64,000 nt of DNA from CAZSHX01 sp964606895 (GTDB lineage: Bacteria > Bacteroidota > Ignavibacteria > Kapaibacteriales > UBA2268). The stretch spans positions 1 to 64,000 of the forward strand of contig CAZSHX010000001.1 in assembly GCA_964606895.1 (NCBI GenBank), given 5' to 3'. Positions 15,916 to 24,948 of the stretch are shown here, one piece after another. Below the pieces are notes generated by a model. The model did no database searches. It saw nothing but the letters and a program-made list of their open reading frames with translations, and was not told where the DNA came from. Made by a program: the position numbers and the translations under genes. Every line of letters starts with the position of its first letter. Position 1 is the stretch's first letter.

Positions 15916-18327
15916 ATGAATATTAAAAAATTTAATATACTGATTTTTATTTTGCTGTTATATGTTTTTTCAGACGGTACCATTTGTTATGCTCAAATGA
16001 CAGCTAATGAAACACATTTAGCAGATTCGATTACAAATACAATTCAGAAAAGACGAAACCTGAGGGTTAAAAATCCCGAAGGTGAAGAATTCTGGCTTTG
16101 CTTCGAGAAAAATTATAAAGAATCGAAAAAACAGTCTCAATCCACTGAACTTCAGCTCGAATTGTTCATCACGGGGGATGAGAATGCTAATGTAGTTATT
16201 GAAATTGATGGAATCGGTTACAAGCATAAAGAATTTGTTGCAGGCGGCACTGTTAAAAATGTAAAAATTCCTGCCGAAGCTCAGGTGAAAAGCGAAGAAA
16301 TTGTCGAAAGACTTGCTTTGCATATCACATCCGATAAGCCAATTTCTGTTTATGGATTGAACAGAAGATTTCAAACCACCGACACTTATTTGGGTTTGCC
16401 GACTTCAGTTCTGGGAACTGAATACAGAGCTATGTGTTACACTGTATCTGAAGGATTGATGCCCCAGTTTGCGATAGTAGCAACAGAGGACAATACTGAG
16501 ATTACTATTACTCCTACCGTGGCAACAACACTCCACGCCGCAAAAAAGCCTTTCACGATTTACCTTAAAAGAGGTGATGTCTATCAGGTGGCTTCCAGAA
16601 ATGAACCTTTCAGCGATTGCGATTTGACAGGTAGCTTAATCAAATCAAACAAAAAAATTTCCGTTTTCAGCGGTCATCAGTGTGCTTACGTAACCCCAAA
16701 AATTATTGCCTGCAATCACCTTGTTGAACAACTGCCTCCAATACCCTCATGGGGAAAGCATTTCTATATAGGAAAGTTTTTGTCAAGGTCGAAATATACT
16801 TTCAGAGTGCTTGCAAACGAACCATATACCAAAATTTTTCAGGATACAAAACTTGTAAGGATTTTAAAAGAAGGCGAGTTTTTTGATACAACAGTTGCAA
16901 CAGATGCTCAGATTTCGGCAAGTAAGCCTGTTTTGGTTGCTCAGTTTTCGCAGGGATTTAAAAACGGCGATTCCATCGGTGACCCTATGATGCTGTTAAT
17001 CAGCCCTACTCAGCAGTTCTTACAGCAATACAGATTTGCAACTCCGATTAATGGCTTTTGGAAACACTGCATAAACGTTGTTGCCCCAACAAAAGGAATC
17101 GGAACAATGAAACTTAACGGCGAACCGATTGACCCGAAAAAATTCAAACCATTGGGAATCAGCCGTTATTCGATTGCTTATCTTACAGTTCCTTTTGGTT
17201 CGCATTTAATAGATGGAGATTTACCTTTCGGAATGTATTCCTATGGCTTTGGATACGACAAAGATTCTTATGACGCTTACGGAACAATGGGAGGGCAGTC
17301 TTTTATGGAATATGAACCCGTGAACGACACACTGCCTCCTATGGTCGAAGAACAGCAAGCTGGAAACAACCTCAGCTTGATTCTACGGGACGACCGTGTT
17401 GATGATGCAGGAATGAAGGATATTATTGCACTGGACAGAATTGGTCTTGAATTAGTTGTTCCTCCCTACGAAGAAGGAGTTCCACAGCTGAAAGTAAACA
17501 TCAGACCGACAAAAACAGGCAATGGCAGAATGGTTGTTCAGGTTCGCGATGTTGCTCTGAATAAAGAAGTTTACACAATTTGCTATTCCTATGATGGCAA
17601 AACAGATAAGTATGTTTATATGGTGAATAAAGGCATAGAAGAAGATTGCAATCCCGACCCTGGATTTCAATACGGACTTTTCGGGAAAATATCGGGGATT
17701 TACCAATCCTCTGATTTTGGAACTTCGGGCAATATTTCTACTCGCGGCAAATTTTCCGATGCTTTTGGAACAGGCGGCTATTGTGGTTTGTATTTCGGAA
17801 GAAGATACAAAGCTAAATGGCTTTTTTCAGGAAGACTTTCTTTTGAGAATTATGGCGGAACACTTGAAGCACCCGATACTTTCATTACTCATGTCCGTGT
17901 TAAAAACGGCGATTTGAAGCCTTTTCAGGAAAGCACTCTGCTAAAACTTGACGGTACTTTTATGAATCTGGGATTAGCGGCAGAATACTATTTGAAGCCC
18001 AATTTATATGTTGTTGGCGGATTTAGCCTTGCATTCACCTTATCCGAATCAATAGACTACCAGCGTAGGATAAATCAGCCAGCTGAATATACTTATCTGG
18101 ACGGTTCAAGGCAAACTCATCCCGAAAACGGACCAAGCAAGCTGACTTCTCTTAATTTTATGAGGCTGGGGTTTTTCGGAGGATTTGGTTTCACACAGCA
18201 AATCAACTATATGTTTTCTGCTTTTGCCGAAACAAATTACAGCTATTCTATCGGGGATATGATAAGCGACGGGCATTGGAATATCCATCAGCTATCGTTT
18301 ATGCTCGGTATAAAAATGAGATACTGA
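15916..18327 (+). CDS. IgGFc-binding-like exported protein with a C-terminal outer-membrane barrel
   Basis: The product is 803 aa with an N-terminal signal peptide (LLLYVFSDGTICYAQ). Residues ~50-450 match the IgGFc-binding N-terminal domain family: GEEFWLCFEKN, ITSDKPISVYGLNRRFQTTD, LGTEYRAMCY, VATEDNTEITITP, and repeated Cys such as HQCAYV and IACNHLVEQLPP. Residues ~590-803 alternate hydrophobic and polar residues, with many aromatics, and end MLGIKMRY, as outer-membrane barrels do. The sorting module of the partner (15067) is absent, so this protein may itself be an outer-membrane anchor. The actual ligand is unknown; the family name does not imply IgG binding here. Confidence 0.75.
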   Translation: MNIKKFNILIFILLLYVFSDGTICYAQMTANETHLADSITNTIQKRRNLRVKNPEGEEFWLCFEKNYKESKKQSQSTELQLELFITGDENANVVIEIDGIGYKHKEFVAGGTVKNVKIPAEAQVKSEEIVERLALHITSDKPISVYGLNRRFQTTDTYLGLPTSVLGTEYRAMCYTVSEGLMPQFAIVATEDNTEITITPTVATTLHAAKKPFTIYLKRGDVYQVASRNEPFSDCDLTGSLIKSNKKISVFSGHQCAYVTPKIIACNHLVEQLPPIPSWGKHFYIGKFLSRSKYTFRVLANEPYTKIFQDTKLVRILKEGEFFDTTVATDAQISASKPVLVAQFSQGFKNGDSIGDPMMLLISPTQQFLQQYRFATPINGFWKHCINVVAPTKGIGTMKLNGEPIDPKKFKPLGISRYSIAYLTVPFGSHLIDGDLPFGMYSYGFGYDKDSYDAYGTMGGQSFMEYEPVNDTLPPMVEEQQAGNNLSLILRDDRVDDAGMKDIIALDRIGLELVVPPYEEGVPQLKVNIRPTKTGNGRMVVQVRDVALNKEVYTICYSYDGKTDKYVYMVNKGIEEDCNPDPGFQYGLFGKISGIYQSSDFGTSGNISTRGKFSDAFGTGGYCGLYFGRRYKAKWLFSGRLSFENYGGTLEAPDTFITHVRVKNGDLKPFQESTLLKLDGTFMNLGLAAEYYLKPNLYVVGGFSLAFTLSESIDYQRRINQPAEYTYLDGSRQTHPENGPSKLTSLNFMRLGFFGGFGFTQQINYMFSAFAETNYSYSIGDMISDGHWNIHQLSFMLGIKMRY

Positions 18328-18361
18328 AATCACTTTAAAAAAATAAACTTTTAGAAGCATT

Positions 18362-20278
18362 ATGAAGAAAAACATCAAACTCATTTTTTCTGCATTAGCA
18401 TTCCTGATTCCTTTCATTATTTATTTGTTTACGCTTGCACCTGACTTGAATTTTACCGATTCAGGCGAGCTTGCAGGGGTTTGCTCAACTTTAGGAATCG
18501 CACATCCAACGGGTTACCCGCTTTTTACAATTGTTGGATTTTTATGGTCTCATCTTCCACTACCATTAAGCAAAATATACCTGATGAACCTCTTTGCGGC
18601 TTTTACAACAGCTTTGTCATCTGCTGTATTTTTCAATATAAGCTATATTCTATTTGAATATTTGCTTAAAAAATCAAGAAGGCAATCAAAATCAAAATCC
18701 AAAAAAGCCATTGAGCAGACTACTTTCGACTATACTCCTTCGGCGAATATGCCTTTGCTGATAATTTCGCTTATTTCAGCTATGTCTTATGCTTTTGCAC
18801 AAACTGTTTGGGCAATATCAAACTCAATCGAAGTTTACTCGCTTGAGTCATTAATTATGACAATGGTGATATTTTTCTTTCTGAAAGCGATTTTTATCCC
18901 TGAGAAACAAAACAGGTATTTGCTCGTGACAGCATTTATTTTGGGATTAGGCTTTTCGAATCACATGACGACGATGCTGTTGCTTCCTGCAATATTCTTT
19001 ATGTATTTTAAAATGCCCGACAGCAAATTTGATTTCAGCCCTGAAAGATTAAAATATCTTTTGATACTATTAATACCTTTTTTCATCGGATTGAGTTTTC
19101 ATCTGTATATGCCGCTTAGGGCGGCAACCATGCCTGAATTCAACTGGGGATGGGTTTCCAGAAGTCTCGATAAATATATTTACCACGTAACAGGAAAGCA
19201 ATATCAGGTTTGGATGTTTACGGGTTCTGATGCTTTCAATGCTAATTTGCTGAAATTTTTCAACTTGATTCCCTATCAACTTGGCTGGCTCGGATTGATT
19301 TCTTTTGTTTTTGGATTGTACAAATCATTCATTGCATCGAAAGAAATTTTCCTGTTTCTTTTGCTTTTAGTCATTGGTTGTCTTGCATATTCTTTAAACT
19401 ATTCAATTCATGATATCGAGACTTACTTTCTTGCCGCAGTAATTGGAATGGTACTGCTTTCTGCAATCGGACTTTTCGGTATTTATGAGTATTATCCGAA
19501 ATTGTTACCTGCTTTTGTTCTGATCCCGTTAATTGCACTTGCCGTGAATTACAATGAAGTCAATGAAAGCGACAACCGGTTAGTTCCTGAATATACGAAA
19601 ATGATGGCAGAAAGCCTTCAGCCGAATGCACTTGTAATTTCTTCCCAATGGGATTATTTCTGCTCGGCTTTTTGGTATAAGCAAAGAGTGGAAGGATACA
19701 GGCAGGATGTTGTTATGGTCGAGAAAGAGCTTCTCCGCAGAACATGGTATCTTGAACAGTTCCGACGCTGGTATCCTTCAACAGCAAAACTTAGCGAAGG
19801 AAAAATGAACAGTTACCTTGAGCAACTCGAACTTTTTGAATCGGGCGGCAGTTACAATCCCGCATTGATTCAAAAGCGATTCATTGATATGATAAATTCA
19901 TTCATTGATAACAATTTCGGCAAACGACCAATATATCTGACTCTTGAAATACTCCAAAACCAGGAGGATGCTGAAATCGGGCAAGGTTACGAAAAAATAC
20001 CCGAAGGCTTAGCATTTCGTCTGGAAAAAAGCAAAGATCAATTTCCTGTGTCTGTTGATAAATTCAAAGTGGATGATTTCATCAAAGGCGGACGGAACCG
20101 CGACAATCATCTTGTGAAAGGAATCAAGGAACTTACTGCTGTCAATTTTGCCAACATTGGCAGATATGCACTGGTTACAAATCAAATGGAAACAGCACGA
20201 AAAGCTTTCAAGCTATCCCTCAGAGTTGACCCGAACAATCAGACAGCTTTGCAGGGCTTACAGCAAGCAGGGAATTAG
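18362..20278 (+). CDS. DUF2723 / GT117-type membrane glycosyltransferase
   Basis: This 638-aa polytopic membrane protein has its first helix at residues ~8-27 and about ten more to ~400. The family signature TLAPDLNFTDSGELAGVCSTLGIAHPTGYPLF is conserved, including the acidic residues of the first extracytoplasmic loop. That loop is the expected catalytic site of a lipid-phosphate-sugar-dependent GT-C enzyme. The C-terminal ~230 residues are soluble, with a TPR-like end (YALVTNQMETARKAFKLSL). Relatives include TMEM260 O-mannosyltransferase. A role in O-glycosylating exported proteins is inferred from the family and from the exported-protein genes directly upstream. Confidence 0.82.
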   Translation: MKKNIKLIFSALAFLIPFIIYLFTLAPDLNFTDSGELAGVCSTLGIAHPTGYPLFTIVGFLWSHLPLPLSKIYLMNLFAAFTTALSSAVFFNISYILFEYLLKKSRRQSKSKSKKAIEQTTFDYTPSANMPLLIISLISAMSYAFAQTVWAISNSIEVYSLESLIMTMVIFFFLKAIFIPEKQNRYLLVTAFILGLGFSNHMTTMLLLPAIFFMYFKMPDSKFDFSPERLKYLLILLIPFFIGLSFHLYMPLRAATMPEFNWGWVSRSLDKYIYHVTGKQYQVWMFTGSDAFNANLLKFFNLIPYQLGWLGLISFVFGLYKSFIASKEIFLFLLLLVIGCLAYSLNYSIHDIETYFLAAVIGMVLLSAIGLFGIYEYYPKLLPAFVLIPLIALAVNYNEVNESDNRLVPEYTKMMAESLQPNALVISSQWDYFCSAFWYKQRVEGYRQDVVMVEKELLRRTWYLEQFRRWYPSTAKLSEGKMNSYLEQLELFESGGSYNPALIQKRFIDMINSFIDNNFGKRPIYLTLEILQNQEDAEIGQGYEKIPEGLAFRLEKSKDQFPVSVDKFKVDDFIKGGRNRDNHLVKGIKELTAVNFANIGRYALVTNQMETARKAFKLSLRVDPNNQTALQGLQQAGN

Positions 20279-20430
20279 GATTGTTGTTTGAATTAACATC
20301 TGATCACCATTCGAGATGATTTATTGCGTCGAAACGCAAAAAGAAATTTGATTGTGTCGGACGGATAAATATAGAGTTAGAATCTAACAATTGCGATTTG
20401 ATGGGTTGATTCTCCAAGAATAGAATATTA

Positions 20431-20585
20431 ATTATTACCTCATTTTCACGGCAATAAATAATCGTTATTTTCGTTTATTTCTTTTGTTCGTTCTTTGATA
20501 TTTTGCCAACCTCACCTCGACCCTCTCCATGCTTGGAGAGGGCGATAAGATTTGCATCTTTTGCATTCGAAGATGATAATGTGCA
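20431..20585. repeat. Repeat family R1, copy D (5' flank and first core)
   Basis: It aligns with 877-1030: ATTACCTC, GCAATAAATAAT, TTCGTTTAT, TTCGTTC, TTGATA, CAACCTCA, then TTTGCATCTTTTGCAT...GAAGATG. It also carries an extra hairpin CCCTCTCCATGCTTGGAGAGGG (20520-20541), where copy A has a shorter CGACATTCGTGGAGAGGTCG. The second core is missing. The rest of 20279-20430 has no visible gene or signal. Confidence 0.65.
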
Positions 20586-20653
20586 GAGTCAAAGTTTTGA
20601 GAATGCGAATACGAAAACAAAAACGATAGATGAGATTATTGGCTTGAAAACAA

Positions 20654-20692
20654 TAAAAAAACCCTTGCAAAACTTATGTTTAACAAGGGTTT
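20654..20692 (-). terminator. Terminator of the tRNA-Val/tRNA-Leu transcript
   Basis: On the minus strand AAACCCTTG pairs with CAAGGGTTT (20684-20692 with 20659-20667), followed by a T-rich run. It lies 15 bases past the 3' end of tRNA-Leu. Confidence 0.85.
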
Positions 20693-20706
20693 AAAATATC
20701 TATCCG

Positions 20707-20791
20707 TACAGAAGGTGGGAGTCGAACCCACACGGGTGTTGAGCCCACTGGATTTTGAGTCCAGCGCGTCTGCCAGTTCCGCCACTCCTGC
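20707..20791 (-). tRNA. tRNA-Leu (anticodon CAA)
   Basis: This is an 85-nt class II tRNA. Acceptor GCAGGAG pairs with CTTCTGT (two G-U pairs), and A73 follows. The anticodon loop CTCAAAA has anticodon CAA, reading UUG. The long variable arm is GGGCTCAACACCC, and the T-arm is GTGGG-TTCGACT-CCCAC. CCA is not encoded. It lies 32 nt behind tRNA-Val on the same strand. Confidence 0.95.
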
Positions 20792-20823
20792 AAATCTAAA
20801 AATATTTCAATGTTCGAAATTCG

Positions 20824-20898
20824 TGGGCGAGAAGAGAATTGAACTCCCGACCCCCTGCTTGTAAGGCAGGTGCTCTATACCATCTGAGCTACTCGCCC
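20824..20898 (-). tRNA. tRNA-Val (anticodon TAC)
   Basis: This is a 75-nt cloverleaf. Acceptor GGGCGAG pairs with CTCGCCC; the D-arm is GCTC...GAGC; the anticodon stem is CCTGC/GCAGG with loop CTTACAA (anticodon UAC). CCA is not encoded. It is the first gene of the Val-Leu transcript and has a strong promoter directly upstream. Confidence 0.96.
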
Positions 20899-20911
20899 GA
20901 AATACGAACTA

Positions 20912-20943
20912 CAAAATTAGGGCTTTTTTCTGTCATTGCCAAA
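20912..20943 (-). promoter_or_regulatory. Bacteroidota-type promoter of tRNA-Val/tRNA-Leu
   Basis: On the minus strand TTTG (20940-20943) is followed after exactly 20 bases by TAATTTTG (20912-20919), matching the consensus TTTG-N19/21-TAnnTTTG. The mature tRNA begins 13 bases later. Confidence 0.8.
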
Positions 20944-20977
20944 TTATAATTACTTAATCAATAATTATTGCTTAGAT

Positions 20978-21211
20978 TTAAGCAACCTGCTCGATTCTTT
21001 TCAACCCAGGCACTTCGGTCAGCAAATATCTTTCGATGCCTGCCCTAAGCGTCATTATGGAAATCGGACATCGTACGCAGTTGCCTTGAAACCGGACATA
21101 AACTATTCCTGCCAGGTCGTCGAAAGAAACGAATTCAACGTCTCCGCCATCCTCACGCAGATAGGGCTTTATGTCTTCAAGTGCTTTGTTGATTCTTATT
21201 TCAATATTCAT
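20978..21211 (-). CDS. NifU-like C-terminal domain protein (Fe-S scaffold/carrier)
   Basis: This 77-aa protein consists of the NifU C-terminal domain only: IKPYLREDGGDVEFVSFDD, then GIVYVRFQGNCVRCPISIMTLR, with the cluster-binding pair in CVRC. It carries or transfers [4Fe-4S] clusters in the cytoplasm. It starts 11 bp after the stop of the Mrp-type ATPase gene, so the two form a cluster-assembly operon. The length is typical for stand-alone Nfu proteins. Confidence 0.92.
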   Translation of the reverse strand: MNIEIRINKALEDIKPYLREDGGDVEFVSFDDLAGIVYVRFQGNCVRCPISIMTLRAGIERYLLTEVPGLKRIEQVA

Positions 21212-21222
21212 TTCAGCACCAT

Positions 21223-22317
21223 TTAAATTGAAATTGTTGGCATTGGATTATTAATTATTTCGAAATTTCTTTTTCTGACTTCGCTGACAAGCTTTGAAGT
21301 TATTTCTCTGATAATGGCTCCCTGCTTGCCCGAATCGTCATGCAGAACAAGCGGTTTGCCCGAGTCGTTGGTTTCTCTCATATTTATGCTCAGCGGAATT
21401 TCACCGAAAAAATTAGTTTCAAATTCTTCAGCAACCTTTTTTCCGCCATCCTGACCAAAAATATAGTATTTTTTATCGGGCATATCCGGAGGAACAAAAT
21501 AGCTCATGTTTTCGACGATACCAAGAACTTCAACGTTCACTTTTCTAAACATTGAAATGCTTCTGCGAACGTCGGCAACTGATATTTCCTGAGGAGTTGT
21601 AACCACAACTGCACCCGTTAACGGTATTTTCTGAGTCATAGTCAGTTGAATGTCGCCCGTGCCGGGAGGAAGGTCGAAAACGATAAAATCGAGTTCACCC
21701 CATTCGAGCTGTTCGAACAGCATCGAAAAATAGCCTGCGAGCATCGGTCCGCGAAGAATTGCGGCATCGTTTCTATTGAGAAGAAAACCCATGGAAGCAA
21801 CTTTGATGCCGTACTTTTCGATTGGGAAAGCTATGCTTTTGCCGTCATCTGTCTGATAAACCTGAAAAGGTTCATCGGTTAATCCGAACATAGTCGGCTG
21901 TGAAGGACCATAAACGTCCCCGTCTAATATCCCGACTTTAGCACCTTTGAGCGACAGTGAAGCGGCAATATTGGCGGCAACGGCTGATTTCCCGACTCCG
22001 CCTTTTCCCGAAGCAACAGCAATAATATTTTTAACATAAGGCAAAACTTCCCTTTGGGAATTGTCCTGCTCGATTTCTTCGATTTCTATGGAAATGTTCA
22101 TTCCTGCCGAGTCATCTTTCAAAGCAGATGCAACTTGCAAACGAATCTGGTCGGCAACCCATTGGATAGGTTGAATCAACTTCAAGACAATATTAATAGT
22201 ATCACCTTCGATTTCTATTGACTCAACGGCTTTCAGTTCGCCGAAAGTCAAATTCAAATCGGGGTCAGTAAGGGCTTCTATTTTTGATCTTAAAAGTTGT
22301 AAATTTATATCATTCAT
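21223..22317 (-). CDS. Mrp/ApbC family P-loop ATPase, Fe-S cluster carrier
   Basis: The product is 364 aa. Residues ~1-85 are the MIP18/DUF59-like domain (TDPDLNLTFGELKAVESIEI). Residues ~95-350 form the deviant Walker ATPase: GKGGVGKS (104-111), then DGDVYGPSQP, then FDLPPGTGD. The usual C-terminal CxxC cluster pair is not obvious in this protein, which ends in a short tail (ITSKLVSEVRKRNF). Fe-S loading onto apo-targets is the family role. It is paired with the Nfu gene downstream and is divergent from the phosphate porin gene. Confidence 0.92.
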   Translation of the reverse strand: MNDINLQLLRSKIEALTDPDLNLTFGELKAVESIEIEGDTINIVLKLIQPIQWVADQIRLQVASALKDDSAGMNISIEIEEIEQDNSQREVLPYVKNIIAVASGKGGVGKSAVAANIAASLSLKGAKVGILDGDVYGPSQPTMFGLTDEPFQVYQTDDGKSIAFPIEKYGIKVASMGFLLNRNDAAILRGPMLAGYFSMLFEQLEWGELDFIVFDLPPGTGDIQLTMTQKIPLTGAVVVTTPQEISVADVRRSISMFRKVNVEVLGIVENMSYFVPPDMPDKKYYIFGQDGGKKVAEEFETNFFGEIPLSINMRETNDSGKPLVLHDDSGKQGAIIREITSKLVSEVRKRNFEIINNPMPTISI

Positions 22318-22400
22318 TAATATTCCTTAAATTAAAACAAAGCACGTGATTTTTAACGAAAAGGTTGAATTAAAATTGTTTAATACTTCGCTGAACAAAA

Positions 22401-22428
22401 TTAACAGAAAATTAACAATTCCTTTATC
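22401..22428. promoter_or_regulatory. Pho-box-like direct repeats upstream of the porin-pst operon
   Basis: TTAACA (22401), TTAACA (22412) and the weaker TTTATC (22423) start exactly 11 bp apart. This matches the B. subtilis PhoP consensus TT[ACT]A[CT]A with 5-bp gaps and the 11-bp period of Pho boxes generally. It lies ~77 bp before the porin ATG. The same motif in four copies precedes phoH at 53035. Confidence 0.6.
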
Positions 22429-22504
22429 TTGTATTCATACTATAATCCGAATTTTGTACTTGAAAAAAAATCAAATACATAATTTTATAACAATTGGAGA
22501 TTCT

Positions 22505-23953
22505 ATGAAGAATTTGACGCAATTAGCCCTTATCGTTTTGTTTGTTATTCTGCCATTTTCCTTACGGGCACAGGAAAACGAAGAAAGTAAGCCGGTATCT
22601 GTAGAGGAAGTAAAAGCAAAAACAGAAGCCCTCGAAGAAAATGTAAACACATTAGTAACTGACGTTGCCGGATTGAAGAAAATTAAAATTTCGGGTTACC
22701 TTCAGGCACAGTTCGAAAAGACAGAAAACGCAAAAGGTTTATATGCCAATCCTTACAATGCCAACGATGATGAAATTCAGGCAAGATTCAGAATCCGCCG
22801 TAGCCGTATCAAAGTCGCCTACGATGCAGGTTCAACACAAGCTGTGATTCAGGGTGATTTCTCAAATAATGGATTTGCGATTAAAGACGCTTACCTTGAA
22901 TTTACTGAACCATGGACAAAATATTTCTCTTTAAAAACCGGTATTTTTAACAGACCGAACTTCGAAGTTGAATACTCATCAAGCCAAAGAGAATCAATGG
23001 AACGTTCTGCAATCGTTAGAGCACTTTATCCTGACGAAAGAGATTTGGGTATGATGCTTACATTTGAACCTGAAGACTTGTTCAAGCTTCAGTTAGCCGG
23101 TTTCAACAATACATTCAGAGGCGATATTGTACAACCTGCCGGACCAAACTTCAATTCCGAACCGCTATATTTTATGGCAAGAATCACAAAATCATTAACC
23201 TTTACTGATTTGGGATTAGGCGTTGATTTTGGTGTTCATGCCCGCTACGGAAATATGATTGCACCAAAAAATGCAGGTTATGTTATTGAAGCAGACCAAG
23301 CAGTGCCATTACTCAAAACATACAACACATGGCAGACAACAACTACTACCAAAGCCCATTCAGGTGCTGATGCAAGTGCTTTAACAAAATTAGATGCAAA
23401 TGCAAAAATCGGCAGATCATGGTTTGGTTTTGAAGCTCAGCTTTATTGGGACTTCCTCGGCGGAATGAAACTTATGGGTGAATATATTATGGGTTCGGAT
23501 GTTAACGAATTTTCTTCATCCGATACATTGTCAATAGCAAGCAGAGCCATCAAAGCAAAAGATTCAACAAACACAAAATTTGACACAACTTACAGCTACT
23601 CAAAAACAAACATGTTTGTTCGTAAAAGAGATTTCAATGGTTTCTATGTTATGTTAGTAAAAAATATTACATCTGAGTTTCAGGTTGCAGTAAAATATGA
23701 TTCTTATTCATCAAATGCTAAGATTACTGATGCAATGGTGAATAATACAGCCGAACTTCCCGTAAGTACTATTGGATTTGGTATTCATAATTACACTTTC
23801 CCAAATGTCAGACTTTCTTTGTGGTATGATATAAACAACGTTAAGACAAATAATAACAATTTGGAGATTGACCCTGCAAAACCTGCAAAACCGCTTATGT
23901 CGGCAAATCTTCCAAAGAATCTTCTTACATTCAGATTACAATACAAATTCTAA
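22505..23953 (+). CDS. Phosphate-selective porin (OprO/OprP family)
   Basis: The ATG at 22505 is used: GGAG lies 5-8 bases before it and the signal peptide MKNLTQLALIVLFVILPFSLRAQ starts there. The longer upstream frame from 22346 lacks both. It is 482 aa. Residues ~25-55 are a short coiled coil (EEVKAKTEALEENVNTLVTDV), typical for OprP-like trimeric porins. The rest is barrel strands, including IKISGYLQAQFE, FRIRRSRIKVAYD, FSLKTGIFNRPNFEVEYSSS, and the end LLTFRLQYKF with terminal Phe. It is followed by pstS, so phosphate uptake across the outer membrane is the likely role. Confidence 0.88.
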   Translation: MKNLTQLALIVLFVILPFSLRAQENEESKPVSVEEVKAKTEALEENVNTLVTDVAGLKKIKISGYLQAQFEKTENAKGLYANPYNANDDEIQARFRIRRSRIKVAYDAGSTQAVIQGDFSNNGFAIKDAYLEFTEPWTKYFSLKTGIFNRPNFEVEYSSSQRESMERSAIVRALYPDERDLGMMLTFEPEDLFKLQLAGFNNTFRGDIVQPAGPNFNSEPLYFMARITKSLTFTDLGLGVDFGVHARYGNMIAPKNAGYVIEADQAVPLLKTYNTWQTTTTTKAHSGADASALTKLDANAKIGRSWFGFEAQLYWDFLGGMKLMGEYIMGSDVNEFSSSDTLSIASRAIKAKDSTNTKFDTTYSYSKTNMFVRKRDFNGFYVMLVKNITSEFQVAVKYDSYSSNAKITDAMVNNTAELPVSTIGFGIHNYTFPNVRLSLWYDINNVKTNNNNLEIDPAKPAKPLMSANLPKNLLTFRLQYKF

Positions 23954-24012
23954 TACTACTTCTACATGTTTTTTACAATAATATTAAATATATAAACTTT
24001 TTGGAGATACTT

Positions 24013-24828
24013 ATGAAAAATAAACTTTTTGGATTAGCTACGGTTTTAATTGCATTTTTTATGTTTAGCGGATTTTTCGCCGCTGAAAAAATTACAGTTA
24101 AAGGTTCAGACACAATGGTAATTCTGTCCCAAAGATGGGCAGAAAAATATATGGGCAAAAATAATGCTGTTTCAATTCAGGTAACAGGCGGCGGTTCCGG
24201 TACAGGAATTTCTGCTTTGATTAACGGAACAACAGATATATGCAACTCATCCCGTCCCATGAAAAAAACAGAAGTTCAGAAATTGAAAGAACGTTTCGGA
24301 ACAGTCGGCGTTGAAATTCCATGCGGAAAAGACGGAATAACCATTTATCTAAATCCCGGCAACCCGGTTTCACAAATCTCAACCGCACAACTCAAACAGA
24401 TTTATACAGGTAAGATTACCAACTGGAATCAGCTTGGTGGAAAAGAAGCAAAAATTATTCTTTATTCAAGAGAAAACAATTCCGGTACTTATGTCTTTTT
24501 CAAAGATAATGTATTGGGAGGTCAGGACTACGCTCCTTCCTGCCAGAATCTTCCGGGTACAGCCGCTGTTGTAAATGCAGTATCGAAAGATGTTAACGGA
24601 ATCGGTTACGGCGGTCATGGATATAGCAAAGGTGTTAAAGTTGCATTAATCAATGGTATTGAACCAAATAAATCAACAATTGGGAACGGAACTTATCCAT
24701 TATCCAGAAATCTCTTCATGTATTTGAGAAACAGACCTTCCGGTGAAATCAAAAAATTCATTGATTGGATATTAAGTGCTGAAGGTCAAAAAGTTGTCAC
24801 TGAAGTCGGATACTTTCCCGTTAATTAA
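24013..24828 (+). CDS. pstS: Phosphate ABC transporter, substrate-binding protein PstS
   Basis: The ATG at 24013 is preceded by TTGGAG. The product is 271 aa with signal peptide MKNKLFGLATVLIAFFMFSGFFA. The family core is seen in ITVKGSDTMVILSQRWAEKY, VTGGGSGTGISALINGTTDI (phosphate-binding loop) and NSGTYVFFKDNVL. It captures phosphate in the periplasm for PstC-PstA-PstB. It is 59 bp behind the porin. A strong hairpin separates it from pstC. Confidence 0.95.
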   Translation: MKNKLFGLATVLIAFFMFSGFFAAEKITVKGSDTMVILSQRWAEKYMGKNNAVSIQVTGGGSGTGISALINGTTDICNSSRPMKKTEVQKLKERFGTVGVEIPCGKDGITIYLNPGNPVSQISTAQLKQIYTGKITNWNQLGGKEAKIILYSRENNSGTYVFFKDNVLGGQDYAPSCQNLPGTAAVVNAVSKDVNGIGYGGHGYSKGVKVALINGIEPNKSTIGNGTYPLSRNLFMYLRNRPSGEIKKFIDWILSAEGQKVVTEVGYFPVN

Positions 24829-24871
24829 ATTTAGTCCCTTCGAATACATTTAGTAATATGCGTGTTTTTAA

Positions 24872-24900
24872 TAAGTTCCGGTTTAACTCGCCGGAACTTA
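24872..24900 (+). promoter_or_regulatory. Hairpin between pstS and pstC
   Basis: TAAGTTCCGG (24872-24881) and CCGGAACTTA (24891-24900) form a perfect 10-bp stem with a 9-nt loop. No T-run follows, so it is more likely a 3'-protective or partial attenuation hairpin that lets pstS accumulate above pstC and pstA. Confidence 0.55.
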
Positions 24901-24948
24901 TCCATTGAATAAAAATCCCATTTTCAAATAATAAATTGAACTTTACTT

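Noticed and set aside
22346..22504. Upstream extension of the porin frame
   Set aside because: It contains the Pho-box-like repeats and no ribosome site. The signal peptide and GGAG both support the ATG at 22505.
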